The notes: a model not told the origin generated them from the sequence alone. Shown: positions 18,076 through 28,012, counted from the stretch's first letter. The stretch: DNA of 64,000 nucleotides from UBA6224 sp963730375 (GCA_963730375.1 CAVSRJ010000001.1:620001-684000), one strand, 5' to 3'. Translations and numbers: made by a program.

Positions 18076-19526
18076 TGGTTGATGCTGCCGTCCGCGACCA
18101 ATATACCGTGACGATTGGCATCGAGTGCCATGTGCAGTTCAAGACGCAAGACGAAACTATTTAGTGGTGCCGACAACGATGCCCGCGAAGCCGCACCTAA
18201 CACTCTGGTCAACCACATCGATTTTGGCTTGCCCGGAGCCTTGCCGGTGCTAAACAAAGAGGCAGTACGGCTGGCCTGCAAAGCTGCATTTGCGCTCGGC
18301 ACCACGCCGCAGCCGTTTAGCAAGTTTGACCGCAAACATTATTTTTATCCCGACTTACCGATGGGGTATCAGATAACTCAGTTCGACGAGCCGATCATCC
18401 TCGGCGGCCAGGTCGAGATTACCGTCGATGGCGAACAGAAGGTCATTGGCATCACTCGAGCTCACATCGAGGCTGATGCCGGTAAGTCTACCCACCCAGA
18501 AGGCAAAGACTATAGCCTGGTCGACCTGAACCGTGCCGGCACGCCACTGCTGGAAATCGTCAGTGAACCGGACATGCATAGCCCTGCCGAGGCCAAGGCC
18601 TATGCCCGCGAACTGTACTTGCGCATGAAATACGCCGACGTATCAGAGGCGAATCTGTATTACGGCAATATGCGCTTTGACGTCAATGTGTCGGTCAGCA
18701 AGACTGATGAGCTGGGCACGCGCACCGAGACCAAGAACCTCAATAGTTTCCGCAGCGTCGAAAAGGCTGCCGAATTCGAAGATTAATCGTCAGATTGAGC
18801 TACTCGAAAAGGGCGAAGCGATTGTCCAGGAAACCCGCGGCTGGCACGATGCCAAGCAGCAGACATTCAGCCAGCGCACTAAAGAAGAGGCCCACGACTA
18901 CCGCTACATGCCGGACCCGGACATTCCACCAATCGTGCTCGAGGAGTCCTATATCAAAGAAATTGAGGCCAGCATGCCGCTAGTCCCGCAAGATTATCGC
19001 GACATGTTCGCAAAAATTGGACTGGAACCGAAGGTGTCAGAGGACATTCTGGCAGTGCCAGACACGGCAATGGCCGTTGCCAGAGTGTTTGGGACGGCCG
19101 GCGCCGACCATGCCAAGCGCGTCGCTTTTTGGCTATTACAGCCACAAGTTGATGATGAGGACACTGCCAGCGACGAATCTGACAGCAAGGCCAGTGACGA
19201 GCAGCTCATCGCACTGTCACAGATGGTTGCTGACAACAAGCTGAGTTCGACGGCCGCCAAGGAAGTCCTGGCTGAGATGCTGCAAGACTGGTAATGACCC
19301 AGCCAAGATTGCCGAAGCCAAGAACCTGCTGCAGGTCAGCGACGAGGGCGCCATCGCGGAAATTGTCAAAAAAGTTTTGACAGAAAACGCCAAGGCCGCC
19401 GACGATGTCCGAAACGGCGAAATGAAAGCTATCGGCTTCCTGGTCGGCCAGGTCATGAAAGAATCTAAGGGCAAAGCCAACCCGGCCATGGCCACCGAAC
19501 TTATCAAGAAACAATTGGGGGTGTAA
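18075..19526 (+). CDS. gatB: Asp/Glu-tRNA amidotransferase subunit B, three frameshifts
   Basis: GatB binds the mischarged tRNA and activates its side chain. The start (TVTIGIECHVQ) and internal motifs (HKHYFYPDLP-like region, RAHIEADAGKSTHP, VDLNRAGTPLLEIVSEPD, DYRYMPDPDIPP and the C-terminal YqeY-like domain) are clear. Three extra bases break the frame: about 18152 (CAAGACGAA for CAAACGAA, restoring KTQTKLFSG), about 18778 (restoring AAEFEINRQIE) and about 19288 (restoring EMLQTGNDPAKI). Corrected length about 482 residues, normal. As an essential gene, the breaks are probably sequence errors. The stop (19524-19526) is 3 nt before galU. Confidence 0.92.
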
Positions 19527-19529
19527 CTC

Positions 19530-20432
19530 ATGCCGAACAATCCGAAAAAAGTAACCAAAGCAGTCATTGCGGCAGCGGGGTTTGGCACACGCTTTTTGCC
19601 TCAGACCAAAGCTATGCCGAAAGAGATGCTCCCGCTGGTCGACAAGCCAATCATTCAATACATCGTCGAGCAGCTGGTTGAGGCCGGAATCAAAGACATC
19701 ATAATCGTCGGTAGTGGCACCAAGCGTGCTATCGAGGATCACTTTGATGCCCCGCACGAAGACTTACTGGCAAACCTTCGCGCCGGTGGCGCCAAAAAAG
19801 CGCCACTCATCAAAGATATTGAGGCAGTGTCAGAAATGGCTAATTTTGTCTACATTCGACAGAAAGGGCCGTATGGTACCGCGACTCCTGTCATGAATGC
19901 GGCACATCTGATTGGTGATGAACCATTCATCTACTCGTTTGCCGATGACATCACGGTTGGCTCGCCCAACGCGTTTCAACAGATGATTGCCCAGCACGAG
20001 AAATACGGTGGTGGGATCGTACCGTGTATCCGTGTTCGCGAGGACGCAGACTTCGGCAAATACGGTATCGTCGCGGGTGACCAGGTCGCAGACGATGTGC
20101 TAAAGATGACTGGGGTTATCGAGAAACCCGGCAAGGAAAAAGCACCGAGTGACTTTGCTGCGGTCGGCGGCTACTTGCTGACTCCTGATGTGTTTGGCTA
20201 TATAGAGGACGGGCTTAAGAATCTTGAAGCTGGCAAAGAGTTTTACGTTACGGATAGTTTGATTGACCCTATGCTTCATGACGGCCACGAATACTTCGCG
20301 TGTGAGATTAAGGGTCAACGATACGATACCGGTGACAAGCTGGAGTACCTAAAGACTGTGATTGATTTTGCGCTCGAGCGCGAAGACCTCGCCCCCGAAT
20401 TGCTTGAATATCTGCGTCAAAAGTTGTCATAG
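19530..20432 (+). CDS. galU: UTP-glucose-1-phosphate uridylyltransferase
   Basis: 300 residues, intact. The nucleotidyl transferase signature AAGFGTRFLPQTKAMPKEMLPLVDKP-type start is complete (residues 10-35), with QYIVEQLVEAGI, GPYGTATPV and CEIKGQRYDTGDKLEY. It makes UDP-glucose from UTP and glucose-1-P for envelope glycans. Directly downstream of gatB. The last codons overlap the promoter of the next gene. Confidence 0.95.
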   Translation: MPNNPKKVTKAVIAAAGFGTRFLPQTKAMPKEMLPLVDKPIIQYIVEQLVEAGIKDIIIVGSGTKRAIEDHFDAPHEDLLANLRAGGAKKAPLIKDIEAVSEMANFVYIRQKGPYGTATPVMNAAHLIGDEPFIYSFADDITVGSPNAFQQMIAQHEKYGGGIVPCIRVREDADFGKYGIVAGDQVADDVLKMTGVIEKPGKEKAPSDFAAVGGYLLTPDVFGYIEDGLKNLEAGKEFYVTDSLIDPMLHDGHEYFACEIKGQRYDTGDKLEYLKTVIDFALEREDLAPELLEYLRQKLS

Positions 20433-20452
20433 AGGCTCAAGCCCTCTATACT
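20424..20452 (+). promoter_or_regulatory. Promoter for a leaderless mRNA, with inverted repeat in spacer
   Basis: TTGTCA (20424-20429), a 17-nt spacer, TATACT (20447-20452); ATG at 20460 is only 7 nt further, so the transcript should start at or next to the start codon. The spacer and -10 hold an inverted repeat, TAGAGG (20430-20435) and CCTCTA (20443-20448), which could be an operator or a short galU transcript-end hairpin. Confidence 0.7.
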
Positions 20453-20459
20453 CGTAGAT

Positions 20460-20720
20460 ATGGATACAGCAGCATATATACTCGTCATCATTACATCAAC
20501 CTTATTGTGCCTCTTTTTGCTACTCGCAATTGTTGCCACTGTCGCGGTAATAAAGCTAGTCAAACAGGTACGTCAAGCCGTCGACAAAGCGGAAGACGTT
20601 ATCGAGACCGCCGAAGAGGTGGCCGATGCTTTTAAGAACGTCGGCGGGCCGCTAGCGGCGTTAAAACTTATTAAAAACATCGTCGAGCTCGTCAACAAAC
20701 ACTCTGGTAAGAAGAAGTAA
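20460..20720 (+). CDS. Small single-pass membrane protein
   Basis: 86 residues: one long hydrophobic helix (about residues 5-33) followed by an amphipathic, coiled-coil-like segment (VRQAVDKAEDVIETAEEVADAF) and a basic tail. No ribosome site; the promoter implies leaderless translation. It is 10 nt upstream of a YtxH-domain gene, a pair often seen as small membrane or stress-associated proteins. Function unknown. Confidence 0.7.
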   Translation: MDTAAYILVIITSTLLCLFLLLAIVATVAVIKLVKQVRQAVDKAEDVIETAEEVADAFKNVGGPLAALKLIKNIVELVNKHSGKKK

Positions 20721-20730
20721 GGAGGCAGAC

Positions 20731-21147
20731 ATGTTAGGACGCAAAAAAGAATCAGACGCGAAGAAATTTGCAATTGGTGCAGCTGTGGCTGCCGGAGTAG
20801 GCTACCTGGTAGGTTTACTGACCGCACCAAAAAGTGGCAAAGAGACACGCAAAGACCTGAAAGATACCGCACAAAAAGGCATCTCCGAGGCAGAAGCAGA
20901 GGTCAAGAAGCTTCACAAAGAGCTTGATGGCCTGATGGAAGACTTTCAGGCTAAGAAGAAGGATTTGGGCGGAAAGACCAGCAAGGAACTGACAGAGCTA
21001 ATTGAGAAGGCCAAAGTGGCTAAAACCAAGGCCAGCGAAATGGTCAAGGCAATGAAAGACGGCAAGGCAGAAGATGCAGAGCTTCAAAAAGCGGTCTCTG
21101 ACGCCAACAAAGCTATCGACCACGTCCGCAAGTACCTGAAGAAATAA
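20731..21147 (+). CDS. YtxH-domain protein
   Basis: 138 residues. The N-terminal glycine-rich hydrophobic stretch FAIGAAVAAGVGYLVGLLTAPKSGKETR (about residues 12-39) is the YtxH signature, followed by a long Lys/Glu-rich coiled coil. An AAGGAGG ribosome site precedes the ATG. YtxH proteins are associated with envelope stress in Bacillus; the molecular role is unclear. Probably cotranscribed with the preceding membrane protein. Confidence 0.78.
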   Translation: MLGRKKESDAKKFAIGAAVAAGVGYLVGLLTAPKSGKETRKDLKDTAQKGISEAEAEVKKLHKELDGLMEDFQAKKKDLGGKTSKELTELIEKAKVAKTKASEMVKAMKDGKAEDAELQKAVSDANKAIDHVRKYLKK

Positions 21148-21164
21148 TCTCTCCTCAGTTTAAT

Positions 21165-21623
21165 TCACCGTAGGTCTAGCAGCGCAAGCTCAGCGAGCTG
21201 TGACTTAATGAGTTGCAGCTTTCTGCGGTTGTTTATTGCGCTCCGTAAGCCTTCATGCAGTACATCTCTTGTGAAAGAGCTCCCGATGTGTTCTTGCGCA
21301 AGTATAGTGCGTGCATTGAAGGCAATTGATCTTGCTACATTTGGGCTGACGACTGTGTCGAACAGGCTTGTTTCCGCTTCGGTCATGGTTTGGACAGTAA
21401 CGTTGCCGCTATTACCGATGTCGCCATACTCGTCTACCTCAAATCCCTGAGCTGCCCGCACGGCAGGACTGAGCTCTCTCAGAAGGACAACCTGATGGTA
21501 ATCGGGCGACTCCATATCCAACTCTGTTTCTCCTGCGCTGAGATCGATGTCGGCACCATATTCAACGGCAAGACTCGCGATTGGTACAAGGTCTCCCCGG
21601 ATTACGATATGTTCAGTGCTCAT
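21165..21623 (-). CDS. Hypothetical acidic protein
   Basis: 152 residues, convergent with the YtxH gene. It is acidic in its first 80 residues (DIDLSAGETELDME, FEVDEYGDIG) and helical in the C-terminal half (EGLRSAINNRRKLQLIKSQLAEL). No family, signal peptide or membrane helix is recognised. Confidence 0.55.
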   Translation of the reverse strand: MSTEHIVIRGDLVPIASLAVEYGADIDLSAGETELDMESPDYHQVVLLRELSPAVRAAQGFEVDEYGDIGNSGNVTVQTMTEAETSLFDTVVSPNVARSIAFNARTILAQEHIGSSFTRDVLHEGLRSAINNRRKLQLIKSQLAELALLDLR

Positions 21624-21741
21624 ACGGTAACGATACGTTATTTTCGGTGATTAGACAAATATCTTGTTGTAAAAGAGAAACGGACATCACCGTGGTGCTT
21701 ACGGTATACTAAAGTATGTAACGTATTGGGGGTCAAAATCA

Positions 21742-24700
21742 GTGGCGGTATCAAAAAATTCCGCTGGTTCAATGTCTTCGAAGAAGGACTTACGGCCTTC
21801 TGACTATGTGCACCTTCATAATCATACCCAGTACAGCCTACTGGATGGGCTCACGCGTGTGCCAGACCTGATTGAGTTCGTAAAACAGACGGGCATGGAA
21901 GCGGTCGCTATGACCGATCACGGAACGCTTAGCGGCACCATCGAGTTCTACAAAGCCGCCACCGATAATGGTGTAAAGCCCATCATTGGTATCGAAACCT
22001 ACGTGGCGGCGCGTGGACATACCGACAAAGATCCACAGAAGGATAAGGCTCGCTACCACCTCATATTGCTGGCTATGAACAATACCGGCTACCAAAACCT
22101 CATGCAGTTGAGTACGATTGCCAATCTGGACGGGTTTTACTACTACCCGCGCATCGACCATGAACTACTGGAGCAATACAACGAAGGAATCATTGCTCTC
22201 AGCGCCTGCATGGGTGGTGAAGTCGGCGACGCATTACGCCAAGGGCAGTATGATCAGGCTAAAAATGTCGCGCTGTGGTACCGCAAAGTCTTCGGTGACA
22301 GATACTATCTGGAAATTCAGGATCACGGCCACCCGGACAACCCTCTGACCAGCAAGGAACAGCAGGAAATCAACGAGCAAGTACTGAAGCTGGGCAAAGA
22401 GCTCGATATCAAAGTGGCTTTGACCTGCGATGCCCACTACTTACAGCACGAAGATCAGGACGCGCACGAGATTCTACTCTGTGTCGGTACCGGCTCATTC
22501 CTCAGTGATGAAAAGCGCATGTCGCTGAAGGACTTTCCACTGCACGTGGTCGAACCGCAGGAACTGATTGAGCGGTGGGGCACTGACCACCCTGAGGTGA
22601 TACGGACAACCAAAGAAATTGCAGATCGTTGTTCGGTCGATATTGAGCTGGGCAAGATATTGATACCGAAGTTCCCTGTCCCAAAGGGTGAGGATGAGAA
22701 ATCATATCTCGAAAAACTCACCTGGCAGGGCCTGGCCTGGCGTTATAACGATATCGATGACGATACGCGCGATAGCTTGCGTGTCACTGACGCCAAAAAA
22801 ATGTTGCGTAAAGAGGTTATCGAACGGGCCGAGTACGAGTTAGGTGTCATGAATGATATGGGCTACAACGGCTACTTTCTTATCGTCCAGGACTTTATTA
22901 ACTGGGGCAAGGACCAGGGTATCATCTTTGGGCCGGGTCGTGGTAGTGCGGCCGGGTCGCTGGTGGCCTATGCTATTCGAATTACCGAGATTGAGCCGCT
23001 GGGGTACAATCTGATGTTTGAACGATTCCTCAATCCTGGCCGTATCAGTATGCCGGATATTGATATCGACATACAGGACACCCGCCGCGATGAGGTTATC
23101 CAATATTGTGTCGAGAAATATGGAGCTGACCGGGTGGCCAACATCGTAACATTCGGCAGAATGTTCGCGCGAAATGCGGTCCGAGATGTCTCGCGCGTAT
23201 TGCAGGTGCCATATGCCGAGGCCGATCGACTGGCCAAGATGATTCCGCAGCCGGTGCAGGGTCGCCATGTGCCGCTGAAGGATTCGCTCAAAAACGATCC
23301 CGATCTCAAACGGGAATACGAGACTAACGAAGTCGCCAAGCAAGTGTTCGATCAGGCTCTGGTGCTCGAAGGTACGGTGCGAAGTCACGGTGTACACGCA
23401 GCGGGTGTGGTGATCGCTCCGGATGCCATTGTGCGCTATGTACCGCTAGAAATGGCGCAAAAGGGCGTCGTTGCCACGCAGTATCCGATGGGTCCGGTCG
23501 AAGAGCTCGGCTTGCTCAAGATGGATTTCTTGGGATTGAGTAACTTGACCATATTGAAGAACGCGTTGCGTATCATAAAGCGCGTGTATAACAATGATAT
23601 CGAACTCGGACAAATCCCCAATGATGACGACAAGACATTTAGTCTGTTCCGGGCGGGTGATACCACGGGCGTTTTTCAGTTTGAATCGGCTGGTATGAAA
23701 CGCTACCTCAAAGAACTCGGTCCGACCGAGTTCACTGATCTGGTTGCTATGAATGCGCTATATCGTCCGGGGCCGATGGCGGAGATTCCGCGCTTTATCG
23801 AGGGCAAGAATCACGCCGCATCAGTCCATTATTTGCACGCGTCGCTCGAGCCGATACTCAGTGAAACGTACGGGGTCATGGTATACCAGGAGCAAATTAT
23901 CAAACTGCTGCAGCTCGTCGCAGGCTACACTCCCGGCGAGGCCGACTTGGTACGTAAGGCCATCGGTAAGAAAAAACGCGATATTATGCAGGCCGAGGAG
24001 CCAAAATTTATAGCTGGCTGCGTCAAGCAGGGATTAACAGAAGCCCAAGCGCATACTCTCTGGAAACAGATACAACCCTTTGCCGACTATTCGTTCAACA
24101 AAGCGCACGCCACCTGTTACGCGCAAATTGCCTATTGGACCGCCTATCTCAAAGCGCACTATCCCGCCGCCTTTATGGCCGCACTGATGACCAGTGACTA
24201 TGACGATCTGGATCGACTGAGTATTGAAATTACCGAGTGTCAGCACATGGGTATTGATGTCTTACCGCCTGATGTTAACGAGTCATTCCCCGAATTTGCG
24301 GTGGTGCCTGGCGAGAAGCCAAGTATTCGATTTGGCATGAATGCCATCAAAAACGTTGGTCGTAACGCTGTTGAAGAGATAATCCGTGCCCGGGAAGAAG
24401 GTGGTCACTTTACATCACTCGAAGATTATTTGGCGAAGGTCAATGCCCGGATTGTGAACAGGAAAAATGTCGAGAGCCTGATAAAAGCCGGCGCCTTCGA
24501 CAAGTTCGGGCAACGCCATACGTTACTTCACAATCTTGATAGCATTATGGCCTATGCAAACCGTTTGCAAAAACAGGCTGGCAGTGGCCAGACAGATTTG
24601 TTTGGTGAGTTGATAGAAGATGTTAAACCACAACTGTCGCTAGAAGCGCCAATCGAAAAAATAGATGACCGCGAATCGCTCATCTGGGAACGGGAACTCC

Positions 24701-25383
24701 TGGGCCTGTATCTCAGCCAACATCCGCTCGAACTATTCGAAACATATCTTGAGGAAAAAACAGTGCCTCTTAACAGTATAAAGCCAGAACATGATAACAA
24801 ATCAGTGATTGTCGGGGGTGGTGTTATCGATGTTCGGGAAATAACCACCAAAAATGGGCAAAAAATGGCCTTCGTGAAGCTCGAAGACAGGTTTGGTGAA
24901 GTTGAAGCCATCTTATTCCCCGGTGCATTCCAACAAACGTTAGGCCTCTGGGAGCGGGACCGCGTTGTGTTGATTCGTGGCAAAGTCAGCGCCAAAGACC
25001 GAGAGGGGAACATAGGGCAGGAGATTAAGATTATGGTGGATGATGCCCGTGAAATTACTGCCGAGCAGGCTCAGGGATATCAACCGACGGGCAAAAAATT
25101 AAAAGCTCTGGCCATGGGTAAGAAAAAACTATCGCCGAAGGTGACAGGAGTGACCGAGCAGTCAAAGCGCATCTATATTCGCCTGCACAATAGCGACGAC
25201 CAGGATATGTTGCGGAAGATCAAACAGGCGATTGATAGCGGATCAGGCGATGATGAAGTTATCCTGGTGGTCGGTGCTGGATCGGCAAAACAAGCGATTC
25301 GTTTGCCTCATAAAATCACCATGGATCAGGCTATGCAGTCGAAGCTTGCTGCCATTGTTGGAGTCGATAACCTTAAGTACTAA
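21742..25383 (+). CDS. dnaE: DNA polymerase III subunit alpha
   Basis: 1213 residues, intact. PHP domain start VHLHNHTQYSLLDGLT (about residues 23-38), the polymerase palm motifs including GPGRGSAAGSLVAYA and the PDIDIDIQDTRRDEV aspartates, SHGVHAAGVVI, the beta-binding/helix-hairpin-helix region and a C-terminal OB fold are present. It is the replicative polymerase. GTG at 21742 is taken because GGGGGT lies 9 nt upstream; an ATG 30 nt later (21772) is an alternative. A TATACT box near 21705 may serve as its promoter. Confidence 0.97.
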   Translation: MAVSKNSAGSMSSKKDLRPSDYVHLHNHTQYSLLDGLTRVPDLIEFVKQTGMEAVAMTDHGTLSGTIEFYKAATDNGVKPIIGIETYVAARGHTDKDPQKDKARYHLILLAMNNTGYQNLMQLSTIANLDGFYYYPRIDHELLEQYNEGIIALSACMGGEVGDALRQGQYDQAKNVALWYRKVFGDRYYLEIQDHGHPDNPLTSKEQQEINEQVLKLGKELDIKVALTCDAHYLQHEDQDAHEILLCVGTGSFLSDEKRMSLKDFPLHVVEPQELIERWGTDHPEVIRTTKEIADRCSVDIELGKILIPKFPVPKGEDEKSYLEKLTWQGLAWRYNDIDDDTRDSLRVTDAKKMLRKEVIERAEYELGVMNDMGYNGYFLIVQDFINWGKDQGIIFGPGRGSAAGSLVAYAIRITEIEPLGYNLMFERFLNPGRISMPDIDIDIQDTRRDEVIQYCVEKYGADRVANIVTFGRMFARNAVRDVSRVLQVPYAEADRLAKMIPQPVQGRHVPLKDSLKNDPDLKREYETNEVAKQVFDQALVLEGTVRSHGVHAAGVVIAPDAIVRYVPLEMAQKGVVATQYPMGPVEELGLLKMDFLGLSNLTILKNALRIIKRVYNNDIELGQIPNDDDKTFSLFRAGDTTGVFQFESAGMKRYLKELGPTEFTDLVAMNALYRPGPMAEIPRFIEGKNHAASVHYLHASLEPILSETYGVMVYQEQIIKLLQLVAGYTPGEADLVRKAIGKKKRDIMQAEEPKFIAGCVKQGLTEAQAHTLWKQIQPFADYSFNKAHATCYAQIAYWTAYLKAHYPAAFMAALMTSDYDDLDRLSIEITECQHMGIDVLPPDVNESFPEFAVVPGEKPSIRFGMNAIKNVGRNAVEEIIRAREEGGHFTSLEDYLAKVNARIVNRKNVESLIKAGAFDKFGQRHTLLHNLDSIMAYANRLQKQAGSGQTDLFGELIEDVKPQLSLEAPIEKIDDRESLIWERELLGLYLSQHPLELFETYLEEKTVPLNSIKPEHDNKSVIVGGGVIDVREITTKNGQKMAFVKLEDRFGEVEAILFPGAFQQTLGLWERDRVVLIRGKVSAKDREGNIGQEIKIMVDDAREITAEQAQGYQPTGKKLKALAMGKKKLSPKVTGVTEQSKRIYIRLHNSDDQDMLRKIKQAIDSGSGDDEVILVVGAGSAKQAIRLPHKITMDQAMQSKLAAIVGVDNLKY

Positions 25384-25392
25384 AAAAGGTAC

Positions 25393-25421
25393 TTGCAAAA
25401 ATGTAAATAACATAGTATAAT
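25393..25421 (+). promoter_or_regulatory. Strong consensus promoter of surface protein gene
   Basis: TTGCAA (25393-25398), 17-nt spacer, perfect TATAAT (25416-25421). A leader of about 30 nt with GGGAGAAAA leads to the ATG at 25457. Confidence 0.75.
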
Positions 25422-25456
25422 GCTAGCCGTTACGTGATTTTGGGAGAAAATTCACT

Positions 25457-26344
25457 ATGAGCAAGCAATTACTATCTACGAAGGCGGCCGCAGTCACTGT
25501 TGGCGTGTTGGCAGCTGTCGTATTAAACCTCGCGCCGGTTCTAGCCTGTGCTCCAGTAGCCAGCCAGCACCGAAACGACAATAGTCATACAAAAACAGTT
25601 AAGCACGACAAACATGACAACAATTCTGACAAGAAAAGTCATGATGAATACGAGAACAAGAACCACGAGTCAGGTAAGTCAACTCAAACACACGAGCAGA
25701 CTACTCATCAGAGCAAAGACGACAAGCATTACCTTCACCGCGACAACAAGCCTGCGGGTGACAATGGTACGGTAAAGACCCACAAAACCACCACTGCTAC
25801 CACGGATATCCGTGATAACCCAAAGGTTTGTGCATTTTACCTCGACGCTTTTCAGTTTGATGGCCAGCAGTCAGTTGACTGGTACATTGTGCAGCATACG
25901 CACGGTGCAAAAGTACTGAGCGGTTCAATAACACTCGACAACGGTGGTCACGGCTACACCAGCAACTACTCACTGCCAAACGGTATGTACAAGTTGTACT
26001 GGAACTTTGAGGGTGAGCACGGTTCAGCCAAGCACAAAGTATTTAAGGTAAGCTGTGGTGAAGTGAAGGGTGACGAAACCGAGACCCCTCCATGTGACCA
26101 CGAAACACCTGGTACAACTAACCCAGAGACACCTCAGAATCCTGGTGGTAAGGGTTCAGACGAGGGCCACATTCTAGCAGCCCACACCGATACACCAGCG
26201 GTCGTAAAGGGTGAACTTGTCAACACTGGTACGTCACCGATTGTTACCAGCATCATCGCTACAGTCTTGCTGGCTGCAGCAGCAGTTGTCGGATTTGGTC
26301 GCAAGGCTCGTCCTCAGACGAACTTCAACGACATCGCACTGTAA
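25457..26344 (+). CDS. Secreted, possibly sortase-anchored surface protein
   Basis: 295 residues. N-terminal signal peptide (basic start, hydrophobic residues about 10-30, cleavage near VLACA), a His/Lys/Asp-rich low-complexity region (residues 35-100), a small globular domain with three Cys, a Pro/Gly/Thr/Glu-rich segment, and a C-terminus with LVNTG followed by a hydrophobic helix and GRKAR. The last part has the layout of a sortase sorting signal (LPxTG-like, helix, positive tail). No sortase gene is in the window, so anchoring is inferred; a simple C-terminal membrane anchor is the alternative. Confidence 0.72.
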   Translation: MSKQLLSTKAAAVTVGVLAAVVLNLAPVLACAPVASQHRNDNSHTKTVKHDKHDNNSDKKSHDEYENKNHESGKSTQTHEQTTHQSKDDKHYLHRDNKPAGDNGTVKTHKTTTATTDIRDNPKVCAFYLDAFQFDGQQSVDWYIVQHTHGAKVLSGSITLDNGGHGYTSNYSLPNGMYKLYWNFEGEHGSAKHKVFKVSCGEVKGDETETPPCDHETPGTTNPETPQNPGGKGSDEGHILAAHTDTPAVVKGELVNTGTSPIVTSIIATVLLAAAAVVGFGRKARPQTNFNDIAL

Positions 26345-26349
26345 CTCGT

Positions 26350-27393
26350 TTACAGAACGACACCAACTGTTTGGCTCAGGATAACGCCTGCCGTTATCAC
26401 AGCCACCGCTATGATATCGAGGAGTGGATGTCGTAGCACAAATGCTTCGCCCCGATTTAACAAACGGTGCCAAGCAATGCCATGGCGGATCAGGAGCAAT
26501 CCCAATGCCACGGCGACGATGGTGAGTGTCACCATCAAGCTCCAACCTGCCTGACCGTTCGCAACTAACTGTATCCGTGCAATCTGTTGTGCGGGCTCAT
26601 TAACCGGCTGACTTTGCGCAGCCGGTTTTGGTGTAACGGTATCGGATTCCGCATCAGTTGGCGTCGCCTTTTTGGTCGTTGGCTTGGCTACTGGCTCAGT
26701 CTCGGAGCTCGTAGGAGTGGGCGCGGGTTCCGACGTAGGACTGCTGCTTGAAGTCGTGGGGGATGACGAGGTCGTCGTAGGCGCTGGCGATGGATTGCTG
26801 GCGACCACATAAGGCGAAGCATACATCGCCACGACCAGTGTTTGTGGTCCGGAACTTTGGTAGTTCGGGATGTTGATAATGCCAAAGCCAACCTGGGTGT
26901 AGCTACTGTTGAGGATATTTGCGCGGTGTTCTGGGCTGCCCATCCATCCGGTCACCGTGGCACTGGACGAATCAAAGCCGTACGCCAGGTTTTCACCGGC
27001 GGTTTGATAGCTGTAGCCTGCCGCCGTCATGAAGTCCCACGGTGTCTTTCCACTTGGTGAATTGTGCGACCAGTAATCTTTTGCGGCCATGTCAGCTGCC
27101 TTGTTCTGTGCGGCGGTTGTGAGCGTACTGTTCTGCTGGAGAGCCTTGAGACCGTTGGAGGTTCGTTGCGAATTGGTACTGGTCAGGAGTCCGTACGAAC
27201 TCATATCGGTCGCATAGCCCAATACTGACTGTCGGGTCGGCAACACGCTGTTGACAAAGAAACCAAGCGCCACAATAAGGAGTAGTGGCAAATATGGCCA
27301 ATAGGTTTGCGCGAAGTGTTTGCGCCGGTGCTGGTGCTGGCCGTTGCGCTTTTTATGCGTGTGGTGTGGTTTTCGGGGAGCTACGAGTGTCAT
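26350..27393 (-). CDS. CAP/SCP-domain surface protein
   Basis: 347 residues. His-rich basic N-terminus, a transmembrane helix (about residues 33-51), then a CAP (SCP/PR-1) domain about residues 65-195 with the HNSPSGKTPWDFM, GENLAYGF and WMGSPEHRANILN segments containing the conserved His and Glu. A Ser/Thr/Pro linker (about 205-275) and two C-terminal hydrophobic segments follow. In bacteria such proteins are extracellular, with proposed peptidase-like or lipid-binding roles. Convergent with the preceding surface protein gene, leaving 5 nt between them. Confidence 0.85.
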   Translation of the reverse strand: MTLVAPRKPHHTHKKRNGQHQHRRKHFAQTYWPYLPLLLIVALGFFVNSVLPTRQSVLGYATDMSSYGLLTSTNSQRTSNGLKALQQNSTLTTAAQNKAADMAAKDYWSHNSPSGKTPWDFMTAAGYSYQTAGENLAYGFDSSSATVTGWMGSPEHRANILNSSYTQVGFGIINIPNYQSSGPQTLVVAMYASPYVVASNPSPAPTTTSSSPTTSSSSPTSEPAPTPTSSETEPVAKPTTKKATPTDAESDTVTPKPAAQSQPVNEPAQQIARIQLVANGQAGWSLMVTLTIVAVALGLLLIRHGIAWHRLLNRGEAFVLRHPLLDIIAVAVITAGVILSQTVGVVL

Positions 27394-27437
27394 CTTTGCT
27401 TTTTCTATCTAAAAACAGTATACCATAGTGCTTGTCC

Positions 27438-27935
27438 TTAGCGAGCAATTCGTAACTGATAGAGCGCTATTGCGGCTGCCTGGACGACATTAAATGATTC
27501 TTTACTGCCAAACATAGGAATTTCGAGCGTATCATCAACGAGACTCAGGAGCGTCTGTTCAATGCCCTCAACCTCTCTCCCAAGTAGTAATGCTATCTGT
27601 TCAGGCGGCGTATATCGCGGCAGGGCAATACTATCTGGCGTCTGCTCTAGAGCTGCTATGCGATATCCCTCGGCTCGCAGTTTAGTTATGACTACATGAA
27701 TATCTTCCTCGTGTTGCCAGTGTACCGAGTCCTCGGCGCCGAGCGCGGTTTTGTGGATTTGCCGATGCAGCTTGTGAGCTATATGTGGTAACCGACTGTC
27801 GTTGGTCTCGACAGGGTACGGTGTGTAGCCAGTAAAATAGATGCGACTAATGCCCAGCCCATCGGCGGTGCGAAGCAAGGAGCCAACGTTGTGGGTGCTC
27901 CGAATATCATGAGCAATGAGGACGATAGCGCGCAT
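27438..27935 (-). CDS. SpoU/TrmH-family RNA methyltransferase
   Basis: 165 residues: a single SPOUT domain with motif 1 (STHNVGSLLRTADG), motif 2 (ALLLGREVEGIEQ) and motif 3 (EIPMFGSKESFNVVQAAAIALY), the trefoil-knot SAM site. It is closest by eye to TrmL-like or RlmB-like ribose 2'-O-methyltransferases, lacking an extra RNA-binding N-domain. The target (tRNA or rRNA) is uncertain. Divergent from pilB; TACACT ends 6 nt before its ATG, suggesting a leaderless mRNA. Confidence 0.88.
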   Translation of the reverse strand: MRAIVLIAHDIRSTHNVGSLLRTADGLGISRIYFTGYTPYPVETNDSRLPHIAHKLHRQIHKTALGAEDSVHWQHEEDIHVVITKLRAEGYRIAALEQTPDSIALPRYTPPEQIALLLGREVEGIEQTLLSLVDDTLEIPMFGSKESFNVVQAAAIALYQLRIAR

Positions 27936-28012
27936 GGGTATAGTGTAACGGTTTGTGCTGGTTTACCAACTGCCCATTTATCATCGAAGCTGCATATGCT
28001 TAAATAGAGGAT

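Noticed and set aside
18150..19290. Programmed ribosomal frameshifting in gatB or the other broken genes
   Set aside because: No common slippery heptamer or downstream structure; shifts occur in unrelated contexts and three times in one gene.
404..19526. Recoding of UGA (as in Gracilibacteria/Absconditabacteria) to explain broken genes
   Set aside because: Breaks are frame changes, not in-frame TGA codons, and TGA is used as a normal stop in many intact genes.
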